Shown: in pieces, positions 11,425 through 23,157 of the stretch
How positions within the stretch are numbered: position 1 is the first letter of the stretch
Layout: every line of letters starts with the position of its first letter
Assembly (NCBI RefSeq): GCF_030272615.1
Contig: NC_081411.1
Span: 214,566,654-214,630,653, forward strand
Direction: 5' to 3'
DNA: 64,000 bases
Source of the DNA: Cryptomeria japonica
Lineage: Eukaryota; Streptophyta; Pinopsida; Cupressales; Cupressaceae
Made by a program: the position numbers and the translations under genes
Notes under the pieces: generated by a model
The model's input: only the letters and a program-made list of their open reading frames with translations
Database searches by the model: none
Told to the model about the DNA's origin: nothing

Positions 11425-11679
11425 ATGGCACGAAGGGTACAATTCAGGATTTCAGGTGCAAGAAGGTCAAAGGAACAAAGAAGACAGGCCAAACACTATC
11501 AAAGGGTTCTCCAAGCAAAAAAGTTGATACAAGATTCAAAAGATCAACTAGCCTTTGATAGATATAACAACTTAGTTCTTTCTTATCAAGTTAAATATGA
11601 TCTAATCAATATTGAATGGATGATGAGAGATTTGGCTAGGGCCTCACAATTGGTTTTGCAGGTTTCTGATCGGGTTTAG
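11425..11679 (+). CDS. Small basic ORF inside the non-autonomous LTR element, unrecognised
   Basis: An 84-codon open frame begins MARRVQFRISGARRSKEQRR. The first third is rich in Arg/Lys/Gln and could bind nucleic acid. The rest is predicted helical (KLIQDSKDQLAFDRYNNLV). It sits between the two CG-rich repeat clusters and is the longest clean frame in the first 2 kb of the interior. It matches no family that I recognise. It may be the start of a degenerate gag-like reading frame or chance. Upstream and downstream frames are closed. Confidence 0.3.
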   Translation: MARRVQFRISGARRSKEQRRQAKHYQRVLQAKKLIQDSKDQLAFDRYNNLVLSYQVKYDLINIEWMMRDLARASQLVLQVSDRV

Positions 11680-11701
11680 ATTTTTTTTATTTTTTATTTT
11701 T

Positions 11702-11880
11702 TTGTTGTCTACTTGTCTGTCACGCAATAGCTCTGTTAGTATTACACAATCGATCTGTTACTATCACACATTTAGGCTGTCAAGATTACGCATACGCTAT
11801 GTCAAATTCATGCATTTGATTTGTCATTGTCACGCAATCGCGCAGGTATTGTCACGCATTCGCCTCTGTCAAATTTTAAT
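11702..11880 (+). repeat. Second TCACGCAATCGC-type repeat cluster
   Basis: Further variants of the motif found at 11130-11310 (GTCACGCAATAGC, GTCACGCAATCGCG, GTCACGCATTCGCC) lie here, downstream of the small ORF. Confidence 0.55.
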
Positions 11881-11969
11881 TTTTTGTCTTCGGTTGATTT
11901 GATTTTACTACTAATCTCCTATTTACAGCCTATGGTGGATTTATAGAAAGGATCAGATTAGTATTAGAT

Positions 11970-12215
11970 CAATTGCATGCACAATCTCACACTTCATCTT
12001 TTGGTGCTTAAAATCAACAACAGTTAAAATGGACATGCATGCATAATCTCACACTTCGTTGTTTGGTGCTTAAAATGAACATTGACTAAAATTGACATGT
12101 ATGTATCTCACACTTTGTCTTTTGGGGCTTAAAATCAACAAATGGTTAAAATTGGCATGCATGCCTTCATATTTCAATTTGGTGTTTAAAATGGACATGC
12201 ACATGTGTATTCAAC
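11970..12215 (+). repeat. ~60-bp tandem repeat, about four units
   Basis: Each unit contains TCTCACACTTCRTCTTTTGG followed by GCTTAAAATCAAC and a GGACATGCATGC-like end. The units are about 75-90% alike by eye. From 12240 to 13060 I see no convincing gene. Confidence 0.6.
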
Positions 12216-13069
12216 ACCTCAATTTGGGATATAAAATGAACGTGAATCAGGTTGCATTAGATTAAATCATATTTATTTTTTTTAAGGTAAAATTTTTTTA
12301 TCATGTTTGGGGTGGACCTACTGTTGCATTAACTAACTTTCCACCCACCTTTGGGGTCATGGGAGAAAGGAAGGAGGTGACAATGAAATCCAATTTTATT
12401 TTATTCCACGTAGTGAGGGGTATCTTTGACTGGAGATTTCATCACCCCACAGAGGTAATTCAAATTGGGATGCGTTGGGGATATCATCTCTCCCAGCATA
12501 CTCTCAAGCAGGTTTTTCGAGCCACTATATAAATATACTAGTCAGGTGGCTAGAGTGTTGAGTGAATTCGACGTATGTGGGGACCTTCCGTGCAGATTGT
12601 ACCCCATAGATACCCCTCATGTACCGTACATTATGAGACAAAAATCCCTTGGTAATAAGATCTTCGGATCTTCGGGGTAAGAGAGATTGGCATGCCCGAG
12701 AAGTGTGTGTCGTGGAGTGGAGCCACTGCTTCCAGACTCTCTATCTATTCATCTTGTTTTGGTATTTTGCTAGGGGGCCTCATTGAATGATGTCCACTTT
12801 CTAGCCTAAGATTGTATTTTGTGCTTTTATATGTATTGTTGTATCAAACCAGTATTGAGTCAGTCCTTTGGGCTATTTCAGGCCCTATCCTGCGTATCCC
12901 TGAATTTTCTGAGATTGTTTGAAAAACCAGTTCAGTCAACTATATTTACCTCCAAACAATTGTTCTCAAACTTGAAAAACCACAAAACTTGTCCTACACA
13001 CGGAGTTACTAAAAACAAAGTCCATCTTTAAAACGTCAAAACTCAAAGGTTTATACACTTGTGACCATA

Positions 13070-13310
13070 GGAAGTCTTTGCATAGTCCTTGCATAGTCCT
13101 CATTTATGTCCTTACTATCGTCCTAAGTATTTGCATAAATCCTTGCATAGTCCTCATTTACGTCCTCACTATCGTCCTAAGTCCTTGCATAATCCTTACA
13201 TAGTCCTCATTTACGTCCTTATTATCATCCATAGTCCTTGCATAGTCCTTGCATAATCCCCATTTACGTCCTTATTATCGTCCATCGTCTTCACATAAGT
13301 CCTTGTCTAG
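13070..13310 (+). repeat. ~60-bp tandem repeat in non-autonomous element
   Basis: Repeats of CTTGCATAGTCCTCATTTA followed by CGTCCTTACTATCGTCC, in about four imperfect units. Confidence 0.65.
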
Positions 13311-13531
13311 ACCTTATATATGTCTATCTTAGTTTGTCGTCATTTGCATAATCATCCTAGAAAGTCATACCCCAAATGTCCACAACACAATCAGTGGATC
13401 AATCAAACTCAACCTCAACTCAAACAAGTTTGTCCAGTTCAACAAATCAAACATTGTCACATCTAGAGAAATAGAGAAAATATCTTATATGTTGTGATCT
13501 TAGGTCCAAACCAAACAAGAAAACATCATGG

Positions 13532-15334
13532 ATTTGAATTATACATTTCATAGGGAAGGTGGAGGATTCATCCCTTCCATTCCTATTCCATCGCCATCCA
13601 TAGAAATATTAGCTCAACAAATAAAAACTTTGCAATAACAAGGGACAAACATGGCTAGTCCTGACAACCATAGGGGTTGGTTAGAAAATAATGATGAGAG
13701 AAGTGATGACCACAAGGGGATTAGTATCAGGCCAACCTTCTTATTCTTGTGAGACCATTCAAATATGCCAACCTTCATTCTTCAACAAAATCGTTCCTAC
13801 CTCAGTTCAACCAACATTAGAGTCATGTAAACCTTCTTTTTCTTTCAACCCACTACATCAATCATACCAATCACATCAACCCAACATTCAAACCTCTTAC
13901 AACCAAAATCAAACCCCATTCAACCAAATTCCAAATCAAAATTCATACCAACCCAACATTCAAACCTCGTTCAACCAAAATCAAACCCCATTCAACCAAA
14001 TTCAAAATCAAAATTCATATTAACCCAACATTCAAACCTCGTTCAACCAAAGTCCAAATCAAAATTCATATCAACCCAACATTCAAACCTCATTCAACCA
14101 AAATCACACCCTTTTCAACCAAAGTCCAAATCAAAATTCATTCAACCAAAATCAAATATATTTCACCCAAAATCAAACATCTTTCAACCAAAATCAAATT
14201 CCTCTCAACCAAATCCCAAATAAGCCATATCTATTCACCATTTCATCAGCCCCAAAAATCACATAGAACCAATCCATGCCATCTCTATCCAATAACACAA
14301 CCTCCCAAGGGCTATCCATTGTACAAATCCAATCTAATTCATGTCATAATTCAAAGGATCTCATTCAAAATCCTTCTTCATCAAGCCAAAATGTTGAAAC
14401 ATTCCAACAATCTCCCATGCATTTCCAAAATCCTTCCCTGTGTCAAGAGGATGATCCAAAATCAGAAGAAATGAGTCCTAAAATAAATAAAGATCAAGAG
14501 CAACCACTTCCATCCTACCCAATTTTTGATCAAGATCCCATCGACCAAGAATCTTATGATGATCCCCTCGCTCTTTTCTATTCCATTCATAATTAAACCC
14601 TTCCATCTCAAGAACAAAGTGTCATTTCAAGTCCCATCCAACATCCACCTCCTAAACAAGATCAGGACATCTCTTCCATCCTTCATAATAATCCTTTTCC
14701 AAGACAAGATCAAAGCATACCTTTACCTTCATGTCCTAAACAAGATCCCATTATTTCTCCAACTCCTGATCAAGGTCCCTCCATCGCTTCACCTCCATGT
14801 CATAATCCTCCATGTTCTTCACAATATTTCCTCTCAAATGAACTTACCATTTCTCCTCGTGATCCCAATCCCTCTACACAAGTTGTTCATGAACCCCTTA
14901 TCAATGAAATCACCAATCCAGATCATACTACATAGAGAAACTTGTCAACAATTGTATGTATGCCATCATCAAATGCTAATGTAGTGACAAAAACAAGCAT
15001 AACACCAACTAATAAGATCAACACCTGGTTGACTTCATCATCCTCTTCAAGTGCATCAATAAAAATAGGCATAACACCCACTCATGTCATAACTTCAGAA
15101 CTAGAATCAATTTGTCTCACATACCCACACTTGAAAGACTGGGGGCAAGAGGATCTACCACAATTGAATTGCATTGATTTTCATAAGGCTATAGTTGAAT
15201 TTAGGGGTTCTAGAGCTGGATTTCCATCTGATGATCCACAAAATCCAAAAACTAATAGAATCAACATTGGAGATACTAAACATGTACACCCAACTGAGTC
15301 CTTATATCCTATTGAAAAACACATCTTTATCTGA
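13532..15334 (+). pseudogene. Degenerate Asn/Gln/Pro-rich ORF of the non-autonomous element
   Basis: A broken reading frame starts MDLNYTFHREGGGFIPSIPI and runs through three frames. 13691-14023 is a tandem Asn/Gln-rich segment with repeats of FNQNQTPFNQIPNQNSYQPN, spaced about 60 bp. 14276-14596 is Ser/Gln/Pro/Asp-rich. 14942-15334 is less biased (LTYPHLKDWGQEDLPQLNC, then FRGSRAGFPSDDPQNPKT). No zinc knuckle or protease motif is visible. It occupies the place of gag, but I cannot assign it to a gag family. Stops and shifts separate the parts. Confidence 0.4.
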
Positions 15335-17896
15335 CTCTTTAAACAAAGACCATTGAACTACCTACACAAAACTCTCTGACCCGATGAACAACAAGCACCT
15401 TAAATGATATTATATCTAAGGGCTAGGATAGTTTAGGTTTTACTTTCCGCATTGCACATCATTTTATTCAAAGAACTGGGTCGCATACAATTTCTTTCCA
15501 AGCACCATCATATTTATAATTCGCATTCACAAAATTTCTGCATTTTCATATACCAGCATCAATAAAACAAGGCAACTGACCAATTTTATCATCTGTTTGC
15601 ATTCAAGAGAAGCAAGGGTCATCTCCTTTCTTAGATATTCAAACATGAAGTCCTTGAGTTCCTAAGGTCATTCATTTGCAATATTACCCTGTGACGACGC
15701 TTTACTTGTGGTTGGGTAGTGATTTCACTATTTGAGACTTGTTAACCCAAAATCTATCAATTGCTATATCTCAAGCATATTAAGAAGATCTCTAATTCAT
15801 TCTAGACACCTAGTTGATTATATGACTAATGAAAAATCTAAAATTCTACTTCAGTGCCGTTGTAATTGTCACACCCAAGTAGGTTTCATTACTTACAAGT
15901 CAAGGAAAGAAAATAAAAATAAAAAGAGCTATGCCAAATATCCATCTCAAGGAAAAAGAGCAATGATATATAACTGAAATATCATGTATGCAAATGTGAT
16001 AAAAAACTTGACTATGGGAACATGCAAGTAACTCCATCAGGGCTATGAACGCCTACTGGCAATGGAGCAATATTTGAGAAATTATAGTCTATAACCTCGT
16101 CAGAGCTCTAAAAGCTTGCTGGCAGTGAGGCTCTATTCAAGATATTTTCAAGTTAGGATAATCTATGTAGCTAATCATATAGGATGTTAAGGATCTTTAG
16201 TGGACACAAGAGTGGAATTAACTCACCTGCACACACATGGGCAAAAGAAGATCAAAGTTTCAAGAACCAATGGGGAAGTTTTTCACGTCTCCATTTATAA
16301 ATCCTAGTCACTAAGTGTGTTAATTTGGATGTTCCAAGGGACCTTAGGGATCGATTGACCACTTATCTATGAAATGTTTTGCACCTCCATTTCAATTGGT
16401 GTATTACAAATGCTAAAACAAATACAATCAATCTTGTTCAAATAGGGAATGCATCTTTATTCTTGCATCTTGCATTCACATAGGTCATGTCAAAAATTCA
16501 TTGTCTCCACATTCATTCTGTAGATCACCATATCATATAGGTCTGTACACTGGGGGTATAACTGAAAAAAAAATCCTAAAAATCATATAAAGTCTTAAAA
16601 AATCCTAAAAATCATATAAAGTCCTAAAAAAATCCTAAAAAGTTATATAAAGTCCTGAAAAAATTGAAAAACATTGAAAAACTCAAAATCCAAAAACAAT
16701 GAAAAAATCAAAGCGAAAAATAGTGAAAACCATAAAAAATACCAAAAACATCTGCAAAAAGTCCTGAAAAAAAAATCATCCAAAAATATTCAAATATGGA
16801 AAACATAACAACCAAAAGCATTTGCAAAACAATCCTTCAAAAATACCAAAAATGTCTGCAAAAAGTCCTGAAAAAATATACCAAAAACATTCAAATATCA
16901 ATCCACATAATCCAAAAATAGTGAAAAAACTCTTGGAAAAGAACTAAAAATCGAAAATCAATCAAACAAAAAACTTGCAATAAAATGTTTTGTGAGAAAC
17001 AAATACCCTAGCAGATATCCAACAAACACTTTGCACGAAGTTAACAAAGGATACGACTATCCAGTCAAACATTTGCAATCAACTGATCAAACTGTCTTAT
17101 CAATTGTATCATATCCATATCAAAGTGATCATTATCTTGTCTTAAATAGAAGAGGATACACTCGAAATCAGACAAGTCAGTCTTAAACGGGGCCCACAAC
17201 TTTATGAGATTAGACATTATCAACCATCACATCAAGCAACTGAGAACCAAGGCACAAGGTCAGTATAGCTGTTGAATTTTGTCTGGGTCAGTCTTTATCT
17301 TTTATCATTTGGCGACAAATATTGTTCCTATGCTACTCAGGGTTGTCCACAAGTGACTAGAGGAGCCATGATGGGCATTATCTTTTTCTTTGTTTGCTGC
17401 TTGTCTGCTACGTGCTTGTTTCTTCAATGAGATATCTTTACATCTTGGTTTCTTATACCCTGATGTGCTAAGCTTCATTGTTCAATAATAAGGTTCAGTG
17501 ATAAATATATATTGCACAATAAATAATGACACAAATTCGTGATTCATTCAATTTCATTTTCATCTCATCTGTTTATTGCTAGTTTGTTGATTCTTCTCTC
17601 AGCGTCTCTTTCTTAATCAGTTTCTATCATCTAAGATTGTTCTATTTCATTCTAAGGTTTATTCTCTCATATTCTATCTCAATATCATCTTCACATTACC
17701 TATCTCTATCTCTAATAAACTAACTATTCTTTCATCTCACATTGTTTTTTTTTTCGAGAGATCATTCATGTCTTTAATGCACAGACAATCTCTCGAGGGG
17801 GCATTACACCCTAAGTATCACTGGGGCATACTGGGGCAAAAAAATTTGTTTTCTTTGAAAAAACATCGTTTCGACATTGTCTCAAAGAAGGGCAAA
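15335..17896. other. Non-coding interior of the LTR element
   Basis: No gene seen. 16555-16980 is an A-rich array built from CCTAAAAATCATATAAAGT and ACCAAAAACATCTGCAAAA variants. Imperfect repeats around CTACTGGCAATGG occur near 16050-16130. It ends with the purine tract before 17897. Confidence 0.5.
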
Positions 17897-19129
17897 TATA
17901 GACACCTAAAAATCTCTCATTGATCATGTACTAATTATTCCTTTAATTGATAAAATAATTCTTTAATTATTTAATTAAGTTAATTAACTATTTCTTCTAA
18001 TTTCATATTTCCTCATCATCTTACTAATTATTATATTTCTTATCCTTTCATCATTTAATCATTTTAACCATTTTCTAAATATTAATTAAATGTTTATTAT
18101 TTAATTAATTATGATTAATTTCCCAATTTAAATAATCTTTATTATATAAATAAATTAATTCTCAATTTTTATCTTAATCCTATCATCATCTAATCATTAA
18201 CCTTTTTTATTAATTAAATATTTATTATTTAATTAACTATGATTTAATCCTTTAAATTAAATAATCTTTATTATTTAATTAAATTCCATTTCTAAATAAT
18301 TAAATAGTTTCTTTAAATTATTTAATTAACTAATTTTTTCTTCTAATTCAAATTCCAAATCCCCAAATTCTAATTCTTCTATTTCTTCCAAATTCATCCA
18401 AATTCAAACACATGTACATGATTTCAAAAACCAAATTGAAAATCGAAGTCAAATTCTAAATATATTCAAATGCTACATTGAATTAAAATAAATTCAATTA
18501 TTTGAATAAATATCATGCAAATATTAAATTGAAAATCCAAGTCTAAATGCAAGTACATGCTAAATTAATTAATTAATTCAATTAATTAATTAAATCATTT
18601 ATCTCTCCAAACTCTATTTCCATCTTTCAGTTAACTTTTTTTAAATTAAGCTTTCTTTGTTATCCTCTTTATTTCTTCCAATCATTCTTTTTCTTCCTTC
18701 AGTTAGCTTTTTCTCAATCAGTTGACTCAATTGATCTTTTCAATCTATTCAGTTTTACTCCTACAATCAGCAGTTCAACTATCAATTTACATGTGAGCTC
18801 ACCTGAGTTCCACCTCTTAATCAATCTATTCCACCTTTCAATCAATCTCATCCAAAAATCTATAATTTGAGTATTCAATCCTCACAATCTCTTTGAATCA
18901 CGAACTTTGAATCTTTGTGTCACTTGTAGGTTACCAGTGCAATATCTGAGAGCCATCATACCACAGAGAAGAGAAGAGCAATGGAAACTATATGCGATCT
19001 TGGAATAGGGAGTTTCATTGAATGATTTTAATTCCTATTTGTTTGATATTGCATTATTTCATTCTCTGTTTGTTAGAATTCATTCGTGATTTCCCTTTCT
19101 TTCTAATTGATATTTTATTAGGATGAATT
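17897..19129 (+). repeat. Right LTR of the non-autonomous element, 3' end trimmed
   Basis: Starts TATAGACACC, so the canonical TG is mutated to TA. It matches the left LTR up to GATGAATT and then switches directly to BAHD exon 1 at 19130, lacking the last ~11 LTR bases. Confidence 0.8.
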
Positions 19130-19264
19130 AACTGGAGGAATAAGGAGATCTAGATTTGACAGAGGAAGGATGTGCTGCTGCATTGGAAGAGCAGGCACTA
19201 TAACTTCTGTGTTAACAATCTTCAACTCATAATCTTTGGGAATGGGAGCGCTAAGCGAAGCCAT
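19130..19264 (-). pseudogene. BAHD copy A, 5' part of exon 1
   Basis: The minus strand begins ATG at 19264 and reads MASLSAPIPKDYELKIVNTE, the normal N-terminus of this family. It continues to LDL-IPPV at 19130, where the LTR element begins. The reading frame resumes at 9784 after loss of about 95 bp of exon. An upstream ATG at 19312 is followed by an in-frame stop, which shows that the second ATG is the real start in this gene family. Confidence 0.8.
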
Positions 19265-19860
19265 CTCAGCACAATCTCTACAAGCTTATCCACGAATGCA
19301 AGCTTCAACCATTCTTGTTAATTTATAGCATTAGAAGTGCCGATTTGCTTGGTTTACTACTGATTAAGCCCATTCCGAGCTATTGCCTAAACAAAATTTC
19401 TTGTTAATTCTTCAGTAGCCTGTACCACACAATATAAATTTTCTCTTATCCAAAACGATGAGGAAGATGTTAATGTAAAAATTGCTCTGGTCCCGTACTA
19501 TTTTGTTCTCCATGGTGTAAATATTGTCTTATCCAAAACGACGTTAAACCTGCAAACTAAGAATTGTGGAGGTCATTCTGTGCTCGTCTATTCCCACGAT
19601 TTAAATATTGTTTAATTCAATTGTTCAAATTAAATTCTCTCTAATAAGGTAGAGTTTATTTATAAATAACACTGTTTCCTACTTTAACACATATTTGCTA
19701 ATCTAGCATTTCCTTCTGCAGCTTTTAAAACATGTCAAAAGCTTCAATGATTGGGTCCCCCGGGTTTAATTGTGTGTCCCGCAAAATTAGGCGCTCAATT
19801 TAAACCTACACCTGTATGATCTTTTACTCTCACGCCTTTAATATAGAATTATGTTGTACT
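19265..19860 (-). promoter_or_regulatory. Promoter region of BAHD copy A
   Basis: Reverse-complement similarity to the copy C upstream region (49370-49915) runs through this stretch, including a CTATAAATTAAC TATA-like box. Two blocks with the word TTGTTTTGGATAAGACAATA-like recur as in copy C. It no longer serves an intact gene. Confidence 0.6.
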
Positions 19861-20782
19861 TTGTTTTAAAAGTTTAAATTTAAAAAATCATTAAATTTTG
19901 ATTCAGTGTTCGATTATGTAAGCATCATTTAGATGGGAAGAATGTTTCATTACATTTATATTTATGAGAGCTAGGTTTGTTAATTGAGAGTGAATCTCAT
20001 GTGAACAATTTTCTAATGACATCAGTAACTTTTTCTTCATTACCTATTCATACTTCCGCATCTTTTAAGCACTTATTTCTTGTGGATGAGGATGTTATTC
20101 CACCACCACTACCAATTAAGTCGAATTTACCTAGATGAGTCTATAAGATTCTTGATGTACCTATATTTTTGGCTGGTGATCCTCTAGATTCCTATCATAC
20201 ACTCTCATAGATATGAGGTATTAGTATTTTGAGTCATGTTATTTTGGATGATCCTGAAAATTTTTTTGATGTCATTAATATTCCTAAGTGCAACCCATCT
20301 ATAATAGAGTAGTATTCTTATTTCACGAGAATTTTAAGAATCTCAAGAATCCTTTCTATTTTTATTCTTGAGAAAAAACTTAGTGTTTTATGTATGGTTT
20401 TTTTAGGCCTCTTTAACCTATTCTATTTTCTTCACATACGGTTTTATCAAGAGATTTTCATTGTCCCCTATTCCAATATACCTAAATGTGGCATGATTTT
20501 AGATTGAAAATTCTCTTTAGTATTTAGAACGTTAGAAATGTAGCTATTTGTCATGGAATGCATTATATAGTAGTATTTGTCTATGTATACTAATAGAAAG
20601 CTTACACTTGAAAATGGTAAGCTCCTAATGATAGTGTTATTACTAGACATAGAGTTAGAAATCAAGGGTCTATTCATGATAACCCTACCTAAGTATCCCC
20701 TTTGAGAAATCAAAGACTGTTTAATTTTTGACTATTAATTAAGTGTAAGCTTTCTATTTCCTTAATTCCATACCATTCAATG
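19861..20782. other. No gene seen
   Basis: AT-rich sequence with only short chance frames on both strands. Confidence 0.5.
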
Positions 20783-21078
20783 TCAATCATTAGTGCACAA
20801 ACACATGCATATTCAAATAGGCTTCATATTATTCTATAATACCAATCATTAGTGCACAAACACATGCATATTCAAATAGGTTTCATATGATTCTATAATA
20901 CCAATCATTAATGCACAAACACATGCATATTCAAATAGGCTTCGTATGAAGCTGTAATACCAATCATTAATGCACAAACACATGCATATTCGAATAGGAC
21001 TCATATATGCGCAAACACATGCATATATGGACAAAAACACATGCATATTCAAATAGGACTCATGATTCTCTAATACCA
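20783..21078 (+). repeat. 59-bp minisatellite, about four units plus partial copies
   Basis: Units of about 59 bp contain CAATCATTAGTGCACAAACA and CATGCATATTCAAATAGGC. The last units are shortened. The minus-strand frame through it is a by-product of the repeat. Confidence 0.85.
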
Positions 21079-21906
21079 GAGTTCACCTAGTGATTGATTG
21101 AAACATACATCACTTATATAGAGGAGGACCATTTTCTCACCTGCCACATACATCCCTTATAAACCAAAAACTTGTACAACACACAAGGCATATGGGTCTA
21201 AAAATCCAGTCTAAACCGCTGTTTATAAAAAATGGACCCACAACTTATTTCTAATGCCAAGGAACAGAACCCTAAGGGATATATTTGTGCCACAAACTTT
21301 AGATTGCTAAACTATGAAAATAAATTGGCCAATGGATGAGGCTTTACAAAAAAGAGAAAGTGCCAGCAGCAGGCGAAAGAGAAGTTACAACCATGAGGAA
21401 AGAAAAATGGGCAAACAAGCCCGATCCAGCCAAAGATTAACATGACCAAGCAAAACTGTGAACTAGCATTTGTTGTGCAGGATCTTAAACCATTGCAGAA
21501 ATGTGCCTAGGCTGACTAATGTAGAACATTCTGGAAAAAAATCATCCATAGCAGATGTTGCAGGCAGTATTGATGTCAAAAGCAATGAAAAAAAGAACAA
21601 ATAATGGTATGACTCGAGCTCCAAAAAAAATTATACGGGCTACTGAAAATGGAAGGATAGTATGATTGCAAACCATTGCCAATAGGAAAATCGCAGGATG
21701 AAAGAACAATTGATAAGCCAATGCCAAAATCTACGATCAATGAGATCAAAATTTTTGCGACGACACTAACTTCAAAAAACGATACCGAACAAGATGTCTT
21801 TGCAGATAAAGATACTATTGGAAAGATAAAATACTATTGGAAAGTAATGCTGGTGAAGCTGTTTTTTATTTCATTCGTAGTCATTTTCATTCACGAAACG
21901 ACTTAA
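21079..21906. other. No gene seen
   Basis: The frames at 21542-21727 (-) and 21676-21906 (+) overlap on opposite strands, have no recognisable motif, and are not supported as genes. Confidence 0.45.
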
Positions 21907-22098
21907 ATCACACACATTAAGCTTACATTTTTAGACTTCAAAGTCTTAAACACTCAGAATTGACTAACATTTTTTAGGCTTAATATGTTGCCTAATGTGT
22001 GTGGTCACACTATGATTACACTTCTAGACTTAAAAATGTTAAATACTCAAAGTTGACTAACATCCTCTAAACTGAATATATTGCTTAATGTGTGTGAT
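21907..22098. repeat. Fold-back element with 16-bp perfect terminal inverted repeats
   Basis: atcacacacattaagc at 21907-21922 is the exact reverse complement of 22083-22098. The interior consists of two ~92-bp direct repeats, each ending in GCYTAATGTGTGTG. It looks like a MITE or fold-back element, but I could not find a clear target duplication. It overlaps the predicted start of the adjoining copia LTR. Confidence 0.55.
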
Positions 22099-22420
22099 AT
22101 AAGGACGGCCCTCATCCACTAGCCATCCTCATCGGCTAGCCTCTACTATAAATAATGTTTTATTGTTTTTCACAATGGTGGATTGCGATTGGTCTTTTAT
22201 TAGTTAGTTTATGTTTTTTATGTGATGTTGTTAATATTGTATTGAGCATTGCTTCTACATAAGCTGCTCTCTTTTCTTTTGTAATTTTTGAGATGCATAT
22301 AGAGTTGTTCTTAATCTTTGTGTGTATATAAACTTGTATTTCTGCAAGTATTTATTATTTTGTTTATTGTAATATTTCTGTCATTATTTATCTTTTGGGA
22401 CAGTTTTTCTCAATTGTTCA
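22095..22420 (+). repeat. Ty1/copia LTR with primer-binding site
   Basis: LTR-like sequence from about TGATATAAGG to ...ATTGTTCA, with TATA boxes near 22139 and 22325. TGGTATTAGAG (22423-22433), a copia tRNA-Met primer-binding site, follows. The exact left edge is uncertain. No matching second LTR is present downstream. Confidence 0.6.
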
Positions 22421-22459
22421 TTTGGTATTAGAGTAGGTGATTGTGTTTAGAGTTTCATA

Positions 22460-23157
22460 ATGTCAAATACTAACTCTTTTTCCAATCTAGAACTCAATGG
22501 AAGTGATCATGATTAATTAAGTATAAAAATGATGAATTTCTTAGTAGAAAATGATATGTGAGAAATTGTAGAAATAGAGTATGAAGAGCCTCAAGATTAG
22601 AATGCATTTGCAACAAATGATGTAATGGCTAAGAGGATGCACATGCTTTATTTCACATTCAGATTGCTCTTGACAAGAGCTTGCTTCCAAGAATTGCAGG
22701 TGCAAAGACTGTTAAGGATGCTCAAAAGACTCTAAAGGAAGCTTACCAGGGCAATGATCAGATCAAGGCTGTGAAGCTACAAACCTTGAAAAGGGAGTTT
22801 GAGAATTTAAAAATGTAGGAAACACAAAATGTAAGTGTTTATTGTTTAAGGGTAAAAGATGTGGTCAATAAAATAGCTACTTTGGGTGAAATCGTGACCA
22901 AAGAAGTTGTGGTTAAGAAGGTGTTGAGGTCTCTAATATCGAGATGGAACAATGTTGCCATCATTATTGAAGGAAGCAAAGATTTGTCAACTCTTAAATA
23001 TGATCATCTTGTCGAATTTCTAACGTCACATGAAGAAAAATTGAAAAATTCTTAAAGCTTTTTCATCTAAGATACAAATCTCAAAAAATGGAGATGCAAG
23101 CAGTAGCTCCAAGAACCATCGAGGGCAAGGTAGAGACCAAAATTAGACTTTTTCAAG
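22460..23157 (+). pseudogene. Ty1/copia gag (broken), copy 2 of the chimera
   Basis: Begins MSNTNSFSNLELNGSDHD with the typical copia gag N-terminus, then MMNFLVENDM and IEYEEPQD. Frame changes follow. The clean segment 22861-23055 reads IATLGEIVTKEVVVKKVL and then SRWNNVAIIIEGSKDL (UBN2-type domain). The basic Gly-rich tail (NHRGQGR, TFSRG) runs straight into an inverted BAHD fragment at about 23158. There is no protease, integrase or RT. The downstream half of this region is duplicated at 645-1262. Confidence 0.75.

Larger units (their letters stand above)
9785..19129 (+). mobile_element. Large non-autonomous LTR retrotransposon (LARD-like) inside BAHD copy A
   Basis: Two direct repeats of about 1.23 kb (9785-~11025 and 17897-19129) bound a ~6.9 kb interior. 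The left LTR starts TGTAGACACC and the right one TATAGACACC. A purine tract (aaagaagggcaaa) precedes the right LTR. The interior has no recognisable protease, integrase, RT or RNase H, only tandem repeats and degenerate low-complexity frames. Its coordinates split BAHD exon 1. No target-site duplication is seen: the right LTR lacks its last ~11 bases and ~95 bp of exon are also missing there, which suggests a later deletion. Orientation is taken from the purine tract. Confidence 0.8.

Noticed and set aside
12300-12720. Possible captured gene exon (frame with MRWGYHLSQHTLKQVFRATI)
   Set aside because: The frame is short and broken and I recognise no family; it could equally be LTR-element filler.
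13070-14200. CRISPR-like regular repeats
   Set aside because: Units are contiguous minisatellites inside a plant LTR element, without unique spacers or cas genes.
20849-21052. Minus-strand 67-codon frame with repeated YACVCA words
   Set aside because: Produced by the 59-bp minisatellite.
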